A stretch of 64,000 bases of DNA from Casp-actino8 sp044355095 (GCA_044355095.1 JBIKYT010000001.1:62001-126000); one strand, 5' to 3'. Shown: positions 26,983 to 36,425, counted from the first letter of the stretch. The notes: generated from the sequence alone by a model not told the origin. Translations and numbers: made by a program.

Positions 26983-27495
26983 ATGCCATCAGAGTTGATG
27001 GTTGTCGCTGAGCGCCGTACCCTGCCAAAGATGAACGCACAGGTCTCAACCTTTAGTGGAACCCAAGCCTGTGACATTGTCGGGATTACCTATCGGCAAC
27101 TCGATTACTGGGCTCGCACCCAATTGGTGCGTCCAGCCGTTCATGAGGCCACCGGAAGCGGCAGTCGTCGTCATTACAGTTATCGCAACTTGCTTGAACT
27201 GCGAGTCGTCAAAAGCTTGCTCGATGCTGGAATCAAACTGGAATCAGTTCGCGAAGTTTTCAACTACCTCGGTCAACAAGAGCAAGCAGATATCACCTCG
27301 GCCCATCTTGTGATTAGCGGTTCATCAGTGATTTTATGCCAAGGTGATGACCTCATTGATGTGGTTCGGCGGGGTCAAGGTGTACTGAACCTTTTGCCTC
27401 TGGCTCAAGTCAAGGATCAAGTTGATGGTCAATTAATCGCCTTGTATCCACAACTTGTCGAACCCGTAGTGACCGATCTACGTAAGATCGGTTAA
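26983..27495 (+). CDS. MerR-family regulator, Rv1830-like
   Basis: A 170-residue MerR protein: helix-turn-helix at about residues 25-55 (GTQACDIVGITYRQLDYWAR), wing with RRHYSYRNLLELRVVKSLL, and a helical dimerisation part (LESVREVFNYL). The remaining C-terminal domain is short, with a beta-rich ISGSSVILCQGDD section. It corresponds by position to Rv1830 of M. tuberculosis, where the family affects division and drug recovery. Its stop overlaps the gcvT start (TAATG), an unusual direct coupling to gcvT. Confidence 0.85.
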   Translation: MPSELMVVAERRTLPKMNAQVSTFSGTQACDIVGITYRQLDYWARTQLVRPAVHEATGSGSRRHYSYRNLLELRVVKSLLDAGIKLESVREVFNYLGQQEQADITSAHLVISGSSVILCQGDDLIDVVRRGQGVLNLLPLAQVKDQVDGQLIALYPQLVEPVVTDLRKIG

Positions 27496-28544
27496 TGCTT
27501 AAATTCTCGCCACTCGATGCTGAACATCGGGCCTTAGATGCTCGAATGACTCCTTTCGGTGGATGGGATATGCCCCTGCAATATGCCGGCGGAACTTTGT
27601 CTGAACATTTGGCTTGTCGCCATGACGCGGTGGTCTTTGATGTGTCCCACCTTGGAACCGTTCGCGTTGAAGGTGCTCACGCATTTGACATCTTGCAGAA
27701 ATCGCTCACCAACGACCTCAACAAAATTGCGCCAGGCCGGGCACAGTACACCCATTTACTTGACCCGACTAATGCCTCGGTACTCGATGACATCATTGTG
27801 TGGTGGATTGCCGATCAGGTTTTCGATGTCATGCCTAATGCATCAAACACTGATGATGTCATCGCCGCGATCGGGGGAGTCGACACCACTGCAACTCGTG
27901 CCGTACTCGCGGTGCAGGGACCGAACGCACGTGAAAAGGTTGCGACCTTTTTCCCTGAAGCAGCGGCGGTCGGAAAATTTAGGGTTGCTCAATGTACGTG
28001 GAACGGGGTGACCTGCACTGTTGCAGGAACCGGCTACACCGGCGAGCAGGGAATTGAAATCGCTATCGAGAATTCGTACGCCGCTGCATTGTGGCAAGCG
28101 TTACTTGAAGCCGGCGTACAACCGTCGGGCCTTGGCGCACGTGACACTTTGCGCCTTGAGGCAGGTTTACCACTGCACGGACATGAACTTGGCCATGGCA
28201 TCACCACGCTGCAGGCGAACCTGGAATGGGTCGTCTCATGGACCAAAGGTGAATTCATCGGTCGTTCAACGTTGGAACATGAAAAGCAAACCGGAGTTTC
28301 GCGGGTCATACGCGGAATTTCGACCGAGGGTCGCCGACCACCGCGAGCTGAATGCAATGTGGTTGCGAATGGCAAAGTGATCGGTGTCGTCACGAGCGGA
28401 AACTACTCACCGATCCTTGAACACGGAATCGCTCTTGCACTGATTGAACCGTCCTACAAAGTAGGAGACGTGGTTGCAATCGATGTTCGCGGCAGTGAAC
28501 TTCCCGGCCGAATTGTTGATCTGCCGTTTGTCGCAAAGAAATAA
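27495..28544 (+). CDS. gcvT: Glycine cleavage system aminomethyltransferase (T protein)
   Basis: Tetrahydrofolate-dependent aminomethyltransferase, 349 residues. Motifs: TPFGGWDMPLQYAGG, VFDVSHLGTVRVEG, LTNDLNKIAPGRAQYTHLL, GYTGEQGIEI and LGARDTLRLEAGLPLHGHEL, all family signatures of the folate-binding barrel. It forms methylene-THF and ammonia from the GcvH-bound aminomethyl group. It is coupled to the upstream MerR gene, and gcvP lies on the opposite strand downstream. Confidence 0.96.
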   Translation: MLKFSPLDAEHRALDARMTPFGGWDMPLQYAGGTLSEHLACRHDAVVFDVSHLGTVRVEGAHAFDILQKSLTNDLNKIAPGRAQYTHLLDPTNASVLDDIIVWWIADQVFDVMPNASNTDDVIAAIGGVDTTATRAVLAVQGPNAREKVATFFPEAAAVGKFRVAQCTWNGVTCTVAGTGYTGEQGIEIAIENSYAAALWQALLEAGVQPSGLGARDTLRLEAGLPLHGHELGHGITTLQANLEWVVSWTKGEFIGRSTLEHEKQTGVSRVIRGISTEGRRPPRAECNVVANGKVIGVVTSGNYSPILEHGIALALIEPSYKVGDVVAIDVRGSELPGRIVDLPFVAKK

Positions 28545-28592
28545 AGGCGGACGTTTACAACGCGCCAGACACTGATTTAGCTAAACGCCGAT

Positions 28593-29066
28593 TCAACTAG
28601 TACTTGATTTGGTGCCGAACATCCCGCCAGCGACTTCAGCAAACTGAGCCAGAGGACCAAGCCGTCCGGCAAGATCTCCGAGAGTCGACACGGCCTTTGA
28701 GACATCAGCTGGCAAGGTGCCGATTTGATTAATCACACCATCTACCTTTTTCAAAGTTGATTTCGCTTGCTTTGCTGATGCTTGTACAAGAGGCACAATT
28801 TCGGCGACTGGGCCTTCAATTTCATCCAACAGCGCGTTGACTCGATGAGCAACTTTGTTGAGTTCAGACATCGTGTCGTTGAATGTTCCAATTGATTGCA
28901 CAATGTCACCAGTAACTTGCATCACGGTTTCAACCATGCGCCCGAGCGCCATCAACGGATTGGCGCCACCTAACAGACCCAATAAATCATTCACACCCGG
29001 AATTGCCGAGTGTGACGAAGCGTCGACTGTTGGCTCAGATTTGGGGGCGGTCTTTTTGGTAGCCAT
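28593..29066 (-). CDS. Hypothetical helical protein (phasin-like appearance)
   Basis: A 157-residue protein with a Lys/Thr/Ser-rich N-terminus (about residues 1-22), a glycine/leucine segment (NDLLGLLGGANPLMALG) and long amphipathic helices (TMSELNKVAHRVNALLDEIE, SAKQAKSTLKKVDGVINQIG), ending in a short glycine-rich tail. The layout resembles phasins or apolipoprotein-like coat proteins, but no family can be named. Start at 29066 (MATKK) is preferred to an ATG 9 nt earlier. It lies between gcvT and gcvP, 24 nt downstream of gcvP on the same strand. Confidence 0.55.
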   Translation of the reverse strand: MATKKTAPKSEPTVDASSHSAIPGVNDLLGLLGGANPLMALGRMVETVMQVTGDIVQSIGTFNDTMSELNKVAHRVNALLDEIEGPVAEIVPLVQASAKQAKSTLKKVDGVINQIGTLPADVSKAVSTLGDLAGRLGPLAQFAEVAGGMFGTKSSTS

Positions 29067-29090
29067 GGCGCCCAAACTACCGAATCATCT

Positions 29091-31952
29091 TCATGATGAC
29101 GCATACGCTTCAAGAGGCGCACAGGTGCACACCAAGTTACGGTCGCCATAGGCCGCGTCGATTCGACTCACTGGCGTGTGATATCCGTACGAACCTGACA
29201 AGGACGGAGTTCCGGCCGATCGGGGATAGGCGCGGTTCCACTCACCAACAAGATCGGCAACGGTGTGCGGAGCATGTCGCAAGGGACTGTCTTCAACAGC
29301 AATGACTCCAGCGGCGATCTGATCAATCTCGACCCGAATCGCCACCATGGCATCGCAGAAACGATCAAGTTCAGCCTTGGTTTCACTTTCGGTCGGTTCA
29401 ATCATCAAAGTACCGGCGACGGGGAAACTCATCGTTGGCGCATGGAAACCATGATCCATCAGACGCTTTGCCACGTCGTCCACCGTTACCCCAAAATCTC
29501 TGGTGATCCCGCGCACATCAATAATGCATTCGTGGGCAATGAATCCGTGAGTGCCGGTATACAAAACGGGGAAGTGGGCATCAAGACGACGCGCTACATA
29601 ATTCGCGTTCACAATCGCCATCTCAGTTGAGAGACGAACTCCGCTCGCACCCATCAGCCTGATGTAGGCCCACGAAATCGGCAGGATACTCGCCGAACCA
29701 AAATTGGCGGCCGACACTGGTCCAACAGCCTGCGATCCAATCGGAGCAAGGGGATCGCCTGGTAGGAAATCAGCGAGATGTTGACGCACCGCGACAGGTC
29801 CGACTCCTGGGCCACCTCCACCATGGGGGATACAGAAAGTTTTGTGCAGATTCAAGTGACTGACATCTGCACCGAACACGCCAGGCTGCGCGAGGCCAAC
29901 TAGTGCGTTTAAGTTGGCACCATCAACGTAGACCTGACCGCCACCCTCGTGAATGATGCGACAAATATCGGTGATGCCATCTTCAAACACGCCATGGGTT
30001 GATGGGTATGTCACCATGATGGCCGCGAGTTTGTCTCCAGCCACATCAACTTTTGATTGCAGGTCGGTGATGTCAACATTTCCACGGTCATCACAAGCCA
30101 CCACAACAACGGACATACCGGCCATCACAGCACTCGCCGCATTTGTTCCGTGGGCACTCGATGGAATCAAACAGACTGTTCGTTCAATATCACCACGGCT
30201 GCGATGGTAGGCACGGATTGCTAGCAGTCCCGCGAGTTCACCTTGGCTACCAGCATTCGGTTGCAAACTCACGGCGTCATAGCCCGTGACAGCAATCAAC
30301 ATATCTTCAAGCTGCTTGATGAGAGACAAGTAGCCCTGGACTTCATCAAGTGGTGCATACGGATGCACATTGGCAAATTCAGGCCACGTCACGGGTTCCA
30401 TTTCAGTTGTGGCGTTTAGTTTCATGGTGCATGAACCAAGCGGAATCATGGTTCGGTCAAGCGCTAAATCTTTGTCGGCTAATCGACGGAGGTAACGCAA
30501 CATTTCATGTTCGGTTTGACATGAATGAAAAACCTTGGCCGTCAAGATTTCATCGGTGCGCACAAGCGCCAATGGAATTCCCACATCAGGTGAGTCAAAT
30601 TTTTCGGGCGACATTATGTCGGTGCAACCAAATGCTCTCAGAACATCCGCGACAATCTCTAATGTGGATGTCTCATCAAAGGTGAGACCGATCGTGAACT
30701 CATCAACGACTCGGAAGTCCAAATCAAGCGAACGACCATTATCGATAACGCCTTTCGCGCCTTGTGGAACACGCACCGAAATCGTGTCAAACCAGGTGTC
30801 GTGAACTAGTTCAATTCCATGAGCCCGAAGACCTTGTGCTGCCATCGTTGTCAGGCGATTAACGCGCCGGGCTATCCGCTCCAATCCGCTGGGTCCATGC
30901 CACGTGGCGTAAAAGCCGGCGATATTGGCGAGCAATGCTTGAGCCGTGCAGATGTTGCTGGTTGCTTTTTCGCGACGAATATGTTGCTCGCGCGTTTGCA
31001 GTGCCAAACGTAAAGCGGGACGACCTTCCGTATCGGTGCTCACGCCTACCAAACGACCAGGAAGACTCCGCGCATAGGCCTCAGTCGTTGCCATAAACGC
31101 GGCGTGCGGACCACCAAATCCCATCGGCACACCAAATCGTTGGGCCGAACCAACCGCTATGTCTGCGCCGAGTTGACCTGGTGATGCCAACACCACGCAG
31201 GCCAAAGGATCAGTGACAACAACTGCCACCCCACCCGCGGCCTTGACTAATGAGATCGTTGACGACCAATCATGAATTGAACCAGTTGACGTCGGATACG
31301 AAAAGAGTGCTCCGAAAATGTTCGTTGGATCTAGAGCATCAATATCTCCGACTATGAGTTCAATGCCTAGGGGTTCGGCTCTTGTCGCCATGACGGAAAT
31401 CGTTTGCGGATGGGTATCGTGATGTACAAAGAAAGTGGCCGATTTTGATTTACTTGCGCGCCGCGCCATCGTCATTGCTTCGGCTGCTGCAGTTGCCTCG
31501 TCCAAGAGTGAAGCATTGGCAATTGGAAGTCCCGTCAAATCAGAAATAATCGTTTGAAAATTCAAAAGCGATTCAAGTCGACCTTGACTAATTTCTGGCT
31601 GGTACGGCGTGTACGAGGTGTACCACGCCGGATTTTCGAGCACGTTGCGCCGAATAACCGGGGGAGTGATCGTGCCGGTATAACCCATGCCAATCAAACT
31701 GCGTCGCGGTCGATTCATTGATGCAATTTTTCGTAACTCAGCAGTGACTTCTGTTTCGGTCAATGCACTCGGAAGTGGCAAGTCAGTGCGGAGACGAATT
31801 GCTTCAGGCACAGTCTTGTCGATGAGAGCGGCGACCGACTCAACGCCAATGACTTGCAACATGTCATTGAGATCAGCCGAATCAAGAGTTCCGATATGAC
31901 GACGAGAAAATCCGTCTCGATCAAATAGTTCATCTAGTGAATACGTCGACAT
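29091..31952 (-). CDS. gcvP: Glycine dehydrogenase (decarboxylating), P protein
   Basis: PLP-dependent decarboxylase of the glycine cleavage system, in single-chain form (953 residues; some bacteria split it in two). N-terminal half: SRRHIG, SLIGMGYTGT, NPAWYTSYTPYQPEISQGR; C-terminal half with the PLP lysine in NLHKTFCIPHGGGGPG. The start (ATG at 31952, GGAG upstream) is fixed by the family N-terminus. A tandem glycine riboswitch occupies the 5' leader at 31990-32195, so its expression should rise with glycine. Confidence 0.97.
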   Translation of the reverse strand: MSTYSLDELFDRDGFSRRHIGTLDSADLNDMLQVIGVESVAALIDKTVPEAIRLRTDLPLPSALTETEVTAELRKIASMNRPRRSLIGMGYTGTITPPVIRRNVLENPAWYTSYTPYQPEISQGRLESLLNFQTIISDLTGLPIANASLLDEATAAAEAMTMARRASKSKSATFFVHHDTHPQTISVMATRAEPLGIELIVGDIDALDPTNIFGALFSYPTSTGSIHDWSSTISLVKAAGGVAVVVTDPLACVVLASPGQLGADIAVGSAQRFGVPMGFGGPHAAFMATTEAYARSLPGRLVGVSTDTEGRPALRLALQTREQHIRREKATSNICTAQALLANIAGFYATWHGPSGLERIARRVNRLTTMAAQGLRAHGIELVHDTWFDTISVRVPQGAKGVIDNGRSLDLDFRVVDEFTIGLTFDETSTLEIVADVLRAFGCTDIMSPEKFDSPDVGIPLALVRTDEILTAKVFHSCQTEHEMLRYLRRLADKDLALDRTMIPLGSCTMKLNATTEMEPVTWPEFANVHPYAPLDEVQGYLSLIKQLEDMLIAVTGYDAVSLQPNAGSQGELAGLLAIRAYHRSRGDIERTVCLIPSSAHGTNAASAVMAGMSVVVVACDDRGNVDITDLQSKVDVAGDKLAAIMVTYPSTHGVFEDGITDICRIIHEGGGQVYVDGANLNALVGLAQPGVFGADVSHLNLHKTFCIPHGGGGPGVGPVAVRQHLADFLPGDPLAPIGSQAVGPVSAANFGSASILPISWAYIRLMGASGVRLSTEMAIVNANYVARRLDAHFPVLYTGTHGFIAHECIIDVRGITRDFGVTVDDVAKRLMDHGFHAPTMSFPVAGTLMIEPTESETKAELDRFCDAMVAIRVEIDQIAAGVIAVEDSPLRHAPHTVADLVGEWNRAYPRSAGTPSLSGSYGYHTPVSRIDAAYGDRNLVCTCAPLEAYASS

Positions 31953-31989
31953 GGGAGCTCCAAACAGTTGATGACAAAAGTCGTGTTGT

Positions 31990-32195
31990 GCTTCCCCCGC
32001 TGTCTCTCCACCGAAGTGGACCTGAGAGCTTCATTCAACTTTTGACAGTTGAACTTTCCCCTTCGGTAAGACCTGTGAACAGGTCTATTTTCCAGCGTTG
32101 TCTCACCCGTCCGGTCCGTTGGCCTGAGAGATTCCGGGGAGGTTGCTCCTTCGGCGTTGCGATGCTGGATGCACCGTAACTCTCCCGGTCGGGGT
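31990..32195 (-). promoter_or_regulatory. Tandem glycine riboswitch upstream of gcvP
   Basis: On the minus strand the leader contains two glycine aptamers. The first (about 32195-32106) shows GGGAGAG, GCCGAAGGAGCAA and ATCTCTCAGGC followed by GGACCG. The second (about 32102-31992) shows the linker-side GCTGGAAAAT, ACCGAAGGGGAAA, AAGCTCTCAGGT and ACAGCGGGG. These are the conserved cores of both aptamers. About 40 nt separate the second aptamer from the gcvP start codon, and no T-tract terminator is visible there, so translational control through the GGAG site or an anti-terminator-free mechanism is possible. Confidence 0.93.
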
Positions 32196-32258
32196 TAACG
32201 ACAACTTGACCATAGTTCGTGACCACCGCATGCAACGACAGGGCAGTAGGTTTCTGAT

Positions 32259-33050
32259 GTGCCGACCATCACCACGTCCGACCCAAATGGGCCAAACTCA
32301 TTCCAGCCCCATTCACTGGCGACTGCCCGTGCCATCGCTACCCCTGTCAACGCAGTTGGTGGTGCATTCATGTTGCACCCCGACACGCTGAATCCAGGCA
32401 AGGCAGCGGGATATCCCGGTGGATTCTCGTACTACGTCGTCGGCAGGGGAGGAGTGCTCGGCGATGTTGACGCCTCAGTTGTCGTCTCAGCGTTTGCCTT
32501 CTTTGCACCAAACCTCATTCGTTCATTGTGGGAGGCCGGTGTCGTCCTTGAAGGCGCCCGCAAAGCCTCAGATCGCTACGCACTGGCATGTGCCCAGTGG
32601 GGACGGCAACGACTCGGCACATTCGCCCAAGCTGAAAGGCTCGCCGAACTTTTGGCCACCGTCGTTGATCAGGCTGATCCAAGCGGACTCGCACTCTTTG
32701 CTGGTTGGCAGACCCAAGCTCGTGTCGACGACGCACTTGGTCGTTGCTACCAACTACTGCATGTTTTGCGCGAACTTCGAGGAAGCGTGCATATTGTCGC
32801 GATTGTTGCGCAAGGCATCACTCCGCTGGAGGCGTTACTCGTCAATCCGGGGTCAGCCGGAGAGGCTCAGGCAAAGAAATTCGGCTGGGATGGCGAATTC
32901 CCCGATGCTGAATCCTTACAAGCGGCCTTCGCTGCAGCAGAAGAAGTCACGAATGCTCTCATGGCCCGCCATCTTGATGTTTTGTCGGCAGGCGAACAAA
33001 ACGAACTCATTGCTTTAGTGACTGAAGTTCACGACATCATCAGTCGTTAA
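32259..33050 (+). CDS. SCO6745-family protein
   Basis: A 263-residue protein mostly of helices, resembling the SCO6745 family of actinobacterial proteins. Matching features are the N-terminal ARAIATPVNAVGGAF with a downstream GYPGGFSYYVVGRGGVLGDV and SAFAFFAPNLIRSLWEAG segments. The family has a winged-helix-like C-terminal part; no biochemical role is established. The GTG at 32259 is the only reasonable start. It is divergent from gcvP and its riboswitch, with about 63 nt between its start and the aptamer. Confidence 0.7.
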   Translation: MPTITTSDPNGPNSFQPHSLATARAIATPVNAVGGAFMLHPDTLNPGKAAGYPGGFSYYVVGRGGVLGDVDASVVVSAFAFFAPNLIRSLWEAGVVLEGARKASDRYALACAQWGRQRLGTFAQAERLAELLATVVDQADPSGLALFAGWQTQARVDDALGRCYQLLHVLRELRGSVHIVAIVAQGITPLEALLVNPGSAGEAQAKKFGWDGEFPDAESLQAAFAAAEEVTNALMARHLDVLSAGEQNELIALVTEVHDIISR

Positions 33051-33071
33051 CACCAAAACACAAAGGAAAAA

Positions 33072-34232
33072 TCAGGAACGGTTGGCTTTAAGTTCTTCGT
33101 AGTCAGCGATCGCGGTGAGTTGAGCTCCCAGAGTCGCATCAACCCAGCGGCTACCCGCACCAATGATCTTGTCGTAACTGGCTTGTGGTCCTGCCAATTG
33201 GCCCGTGAAGTGCGGAATCACTTGTTCGGCGAATAGTTCATAACTACGCAAGGTCTGATGCCAGTCGGCCATGTCGGCGCCCATGAACAAGTAACAGCCG
33301 AATCCACCAGTCTTTTCTTGGAGTCGTTCGATTTGGGCGATTGCCATCTCGGGAGTACCAATCACCATCCGACCTGATTCATTGGCCTGGTCGATGAAAT
33401 CGTCGATGTCAGTAGGCGGGGGAGGGCCATTGGGGTCGCCTAACGGAATGATGTGACCGAGATAATCCCAAATCCATTGCAAGCCATAGCGACAATTCTC
33501 GCGGGCCTTCTCGACGGTTTCAGCAATATGCATCGGACCCATGAGACGGGCCTTTGAACGATCAACCACATGACCGTGCCGTTGCGCTTCGTCTTCCCAT
33601 ACCTTGAGGTTGTAATCAAGCATCTGGAATGCCGCCGGTTCGGTCGCAGCAATAGAAATCAAACCGACGCCATATTTTCCGGCCAATTTAGAACCAGAAG
33701 GCGAAACCGACGAAGCAACCGCAATATCAAAATTGCTGTACGGCTTGATTTGTAATACTGCCTCGTTACAGGTGTACCAGTCGGTTTGTTCGGTGACGGT
33801 CTCACCGCGGAACAAACGCATCATCACATCGAGTGATTGCTCCATACGGGGACGCTGAGTCATTGGGTCAATACCCAACATGTGCGCATCAGAAGTCAAC
33901 TGACCAGGACCAGCACCAAACATCATGCGACCACGAGTGAGGTGATCGAGCATGACAATGCGGTCAGCCAACATGAATGGATGGTGATAGGGAAGCGAGT
34001 TCACCCCTGTTCCCAACTTGATGTATTTGGTCCGCTCGGCAGCAGCAGCAATCATCACTTCAGGAGAAGCAATGAGTTCTGATCCGGCCGAGTGATGCTC
34101 GCCGATCCAGGCTTCGTGAAAACCAAGTTCATCAAGATGCTCAAGGAGTTTGAGATCTCGTTGAAGAGCGAGAGTGGGGTTGACACCCGTCTTGTGCATG
34201 GGTGGCATGAAGATTCCGAAGCGCAGACTCAT
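33072..34232 (-). CDS. LLM-class flavin-dependent oxidoreductase
   Basis: Luciferase-like monooxygenase of 386 residues (FMN or F420 dependent TIM barrel). Family markers are RFGIFMPPMH, LDELGFHEAWIGEHHS, IKLGTGVNSLPYHHP, RGRMMFGAGPGQ and DWHQTLRSYELFAEQVIPHF. The closest look is to limonene or alkanal monooxygenase-like proteins that act on small hydrophobic substrates. It lies 24 nt downstream of the PLP-dependent lyase gene on the same strand, so the two may be co-transcribed. Confidence 0.88.
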   Translation of the reverse strand: MSLRFGIFMPPMHKTGVNPTLALQRDLKLLEHLDELGFHEAWIGEHHSAGSELIASPEVMIAAAAERTKYIKLGTGVNSLPYHHPFMLADRIVMLDHLTRGRMMFGAGPGQLTSDAHMLGIDPMTQRPRMEQSLDVMMRLFRGETVTEQTDWYTCNEAVLQIKPYSNFDIAVASSVSPSGSKLAGKYGVGLISIAATEPAAFQMLDYNLKVWEDEAQRHGHVVDRSKARLMGPMHIAETVEKARENCRYGLQWIWDYLGHIIPLGDPNGPPPPTDIDDFIDQANESGRMVIGTPEMAIAQIERLQEKTGGFGCYLFMGADMADWHQTLRSYELFAEQVIPHFTGQLAGPQASYDKIIGAGSRWVDATLGAQLTAIADYEELKANRS

Positions 34233-34256
34233 GCCAAATTACTAACACAACCGCCG

Positions 34257-35480
34257 TCACTCAATCGTGCCGTACGCACCCACCGAGCCAGTTGAACCGG
34301 CATCTCGAACTTTGGTGACGGCATGGCTGAGATCAACGATGAATTCTTCAATCACTTGATGGTGCACTGCGTTGACTGTGCAATGTAAAGAGTCGGGAGG
34401 GGCTTGTCTGTCGACATACCAACCAGTTTTTGCTAGTTCATCAGCCACTGCGAACACATCAAAGTTTTGTGCCCCAAAAGACAACAACGTGCTGTCGGGG
34501 TAGGCCCGCAAATGAAGTCCGTCAATTTTTTCGATTGCATCGGCCAACTGTCCAGTTGTCGCCCGCGCCGACTCGGTCAGTCGTAAATACCCCTCGTCGC
34601 CCAAGTAGTTCATCACTGCCCAGGCCGAGGCCATCGGACCACCACTTTTTGTTCCGAGCACTCCCGATGATCCGTAGAAACCGCCTAACCAATTGTCGGT
34701 GACGAAAGTTTGGTACGAGCGCAATTGACGATTGCGATGCATGATGACCGAGGCACCTTTGGATGTGTAACCGTACTTATGCAAGTCGACCGAGATACTG
34801 GTGACACCGTCCACGCGAAAATCCCATAGAGGAATACTCTCACCGAGTCGTTCGAGAAAGGTGAGGGTCACTCCACCCATACATGCATCAACATGACAAT
34901 TGATATTCCTCTCGCGAGCGATCGCCGCGAGGTCAACAATGGGATCAACGACACCTTGTGGGTACTGCGGTGCGGAACCAACAATCAACACTGTATTGGC
35001 ATCAATGGCTTGTCGCGTTGCTTCAACATCGGCACGCCAGTCAGCGCGCACCGGAACTCGTCGACTTTCAAGACCGAAGTAGTAACAAGCCTTTTCAAAC
35101 GCTGCGTGAGCAGAAGTTGGCAGCACAACATTTGGCTCAGTGATTCCAAATTCGCGACGACCCCGTTCGCGAGCAGCTTTGACTGCGAGCAAGATACTTT
35201 CGGTCCCACCACTCGTCATAAAGCCAGCAGACGTTTCATCGCCATGCACCCAACGATTAACGGTCGCGACGACATCGGCTTGGAACTTTTTCAAACTCGG
35301 GAACGCATCAGCATTTAGGCCGTTGGTTGATCCGTACATCGCATACGCCTGATCGGCGACTGCTTGAACTTCGGGCCCGGCGTAATAAGCCAACGAAAAA
35401 GCTCGACCCTCTTTCCAACGCAGATCGGCGTTTCCGATTGATGCAACTTGGGCCATCACTTCTTGAGCGCGCGAATCCAT
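34257..35480 (-). CDS. Sphingosine-1-phosphate-lyase-like PLP enzyme
   Basis: Group II PLP-dependent decarboxylase superfamily, 407 residues, closest in appearance to sphingosine-1-phosphate lyase. Motifs: FMTSGGTESILLAVKAARE near residue 90, SAHAAFEKACYYFG, HVDACMGG for cofactor binding and the PLP lysine in DLHKYGYTSKGAS. No transmembrane anchor is present, as in soluble bacterial lyases. The ATG at 35480 is preferred to an upstream TTG. The reaction would cleave a phosphorylated long-chain amino alcohol, or it may decarboxylate an amino acid; the substrate is inference. Confidence 0.75.
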   Translation of the reverse strand: MDSRAQEVMAQVASIGNADLRWKEGRAFSLAYYAGPEVQAVADQAYAMYGSTNGLNADAFPSLKKFQADVVATVNRWVHGDETSAGFMTSGGTESILLAVKAARERGRREFGITEPNVVLPTSAHAAFEKACYYFGLESRRVPVRADWRADVEATRQAIDANTVLIVGSAPQYPQGVVDPIVDLAAIARERNINCHVDACMGGVTLTFLERLGESIPLWDFRVDGVTSISVDLHKYGYTSKGASVIMHRNRQLRSYQTFVTDNWLGGFYGSSGVLGTKSGGPMASAWAVMNYLGDEGYLRLTESARATTGQLADAIEKIDGLHLRAYPDSTLLSFGAQNFDVFAVADELAKTGWYVDRQAPPDSLHCTVNAVHHQVIEEFIVDLSHAVTKVRDAGSTGSVGAYGTIE

Positions 35481-35521
35481 AACTCGTACTGTAGGCAACT
35501 GCCATGACTACGGTATGAACC

Positions 35522-35968
35522 ATGTCGAACAAAGAGCTTGAATCACGAGCACCTCTCGTATCCGTTGATGAAATGAATGCCTTCATCGGGGGAGCTTTCG
35601 GCGGAAATCAGAACGCCTGCGAAGAGATGGCTTTTGGAATGTCGGTCGCAGTGATGTACCCGAGCGCTGCGTCATTGCGCCCTGGGAAAATCATTAGCGG
35701 ACCAACCGTCTTCAGCATTTGTGATGCTGCGTTGTTTTACGCTTCGTTGTCGGCAATTGGCATGGAGCCGATGACCTTGACAAGTGAGATGTCAATTCGC
35801 TTTCTACGACCAGCAAGGGGAGAGGTGATTCGGGCGCGAGCGCGCATTGACAGCCTTGGCTCACGCTCAATCGTCGGGACCGTCATTGCCTATACCGATG
35901 ACGAGTCAAAGCCCGTAGCGGTCGCTCAGGGCACCTATATGCGCCCCAAGAATTCAGCCACCGCCTAA
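35522..35968 (+). CDS. PaaI-type hotdog thioesterase
   Basis: A 148-residue hotdog-fold protein. The helix region is SGPTVFSICDAALFYASLS, followed by LTSEMSIRFLRPARGEVIRARARI and GSRSIVGTVIAYTDD, the pattern of PaaI-like acyl-CoA thioesterases (the normally conserved HGG is replaced by SGP). It is transcribed divergently from the S1P-lyase-like gene with about 40 nt between starts. Substrate unknown. Confidence 0.8.
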   Translation: MSNKELESRAPLVSVDEMNAFIGGAFGGNQNACEEMAFGMSVAVMYPSAASLRPGKIISGPTVFSICDAALFYASLSAIGMEPMTLTSEMSIRFLRPARGEVIRARARIDSLGSRSIVGTVIAYTDDESKPVAVAQGTYMRPKNSATA

Positions 35969-36001
35969 GAAGCTCAACAGGCCGTCATCTAGGATCGGGA
36001 A

Positions 36002-36382
36002 ATGTCTACACACGCCGGCAAGCCCGTCATCACAGTTCCCGCAGGGGATCCACCCGCCAGTTTGATCATCGACGACATCGTGACTGGCGACGGCAAAGAG
36101 GCAACTGCTGGTTGTCGGCCCGTCATGCATTACGTCGGCGTGGCCTGGAGCACCGGTCGCGAATTTGATGCGTCCTGGGATCGTATGGAGACCTTCAGTT
36201 TCCGACTCGGCGCCGGTGAAGTCATTGGCGGATGGGACCAAGGTGTCGCCGGTATGAAGGTTGGCGGTCGCCGTCAACTCACGATTCCGCCCGAACTTGG
36301 TTATGGCAGCCGAGGCGCAGGCGGCGTTATCAAAGGCAACGAAACGTTGATCTTTGTCGTTGACCTCATCGACGTGCGCTGA
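36002..36382 (+). CDS. FKBP-type peptidyl-prolyl cis-trans isomerase
   Basis: A 126-residue cytosolic FKBP. Conserved core: VMHYVGVAWSTGREFDASWD, FRLGAGEVIGGWDQGVAGMKVGGRR and LTIPPELGYGSRGAGGVIKG with a terminal hydrophobic strand. It has a single FKBP domain with no signal peptide. It catalyses proline isomerisation during protein folding. Convergent with the zinc-finger protein gene that follows, with a strong hairpin between them. Confidence 0.93.
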   Translation: MSTHAGKPVITVPAGDPPASLIIDDIVTGDGKEATAGCRPVMHYVGVAWSTGREFDASWDRMETFSFRLGAGEVIGGWDQGVAGMKVGGRRQLTIPPELGYGSRGAGGVIKGNETLIFVVDLIDVR

Positions 36383-36394
36383 AACCGTACGAGC

Positions 36395-36423
36395 CTCAGA
36401 ACTGCAATAGGAGCAGGCTTTTT
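36395..36423 (+). terminator. Candidate weak intrinsic terminator after the FKBP gene
   Basis: An AGCCT...AGGCT stem with an inner CTGC/GCAG pair is followed by a short T-run (GGCTTTTTGC). The arms overlap, so the structure is weak. Confidence 0.35.
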
Positions 36424-36425
36424 GC

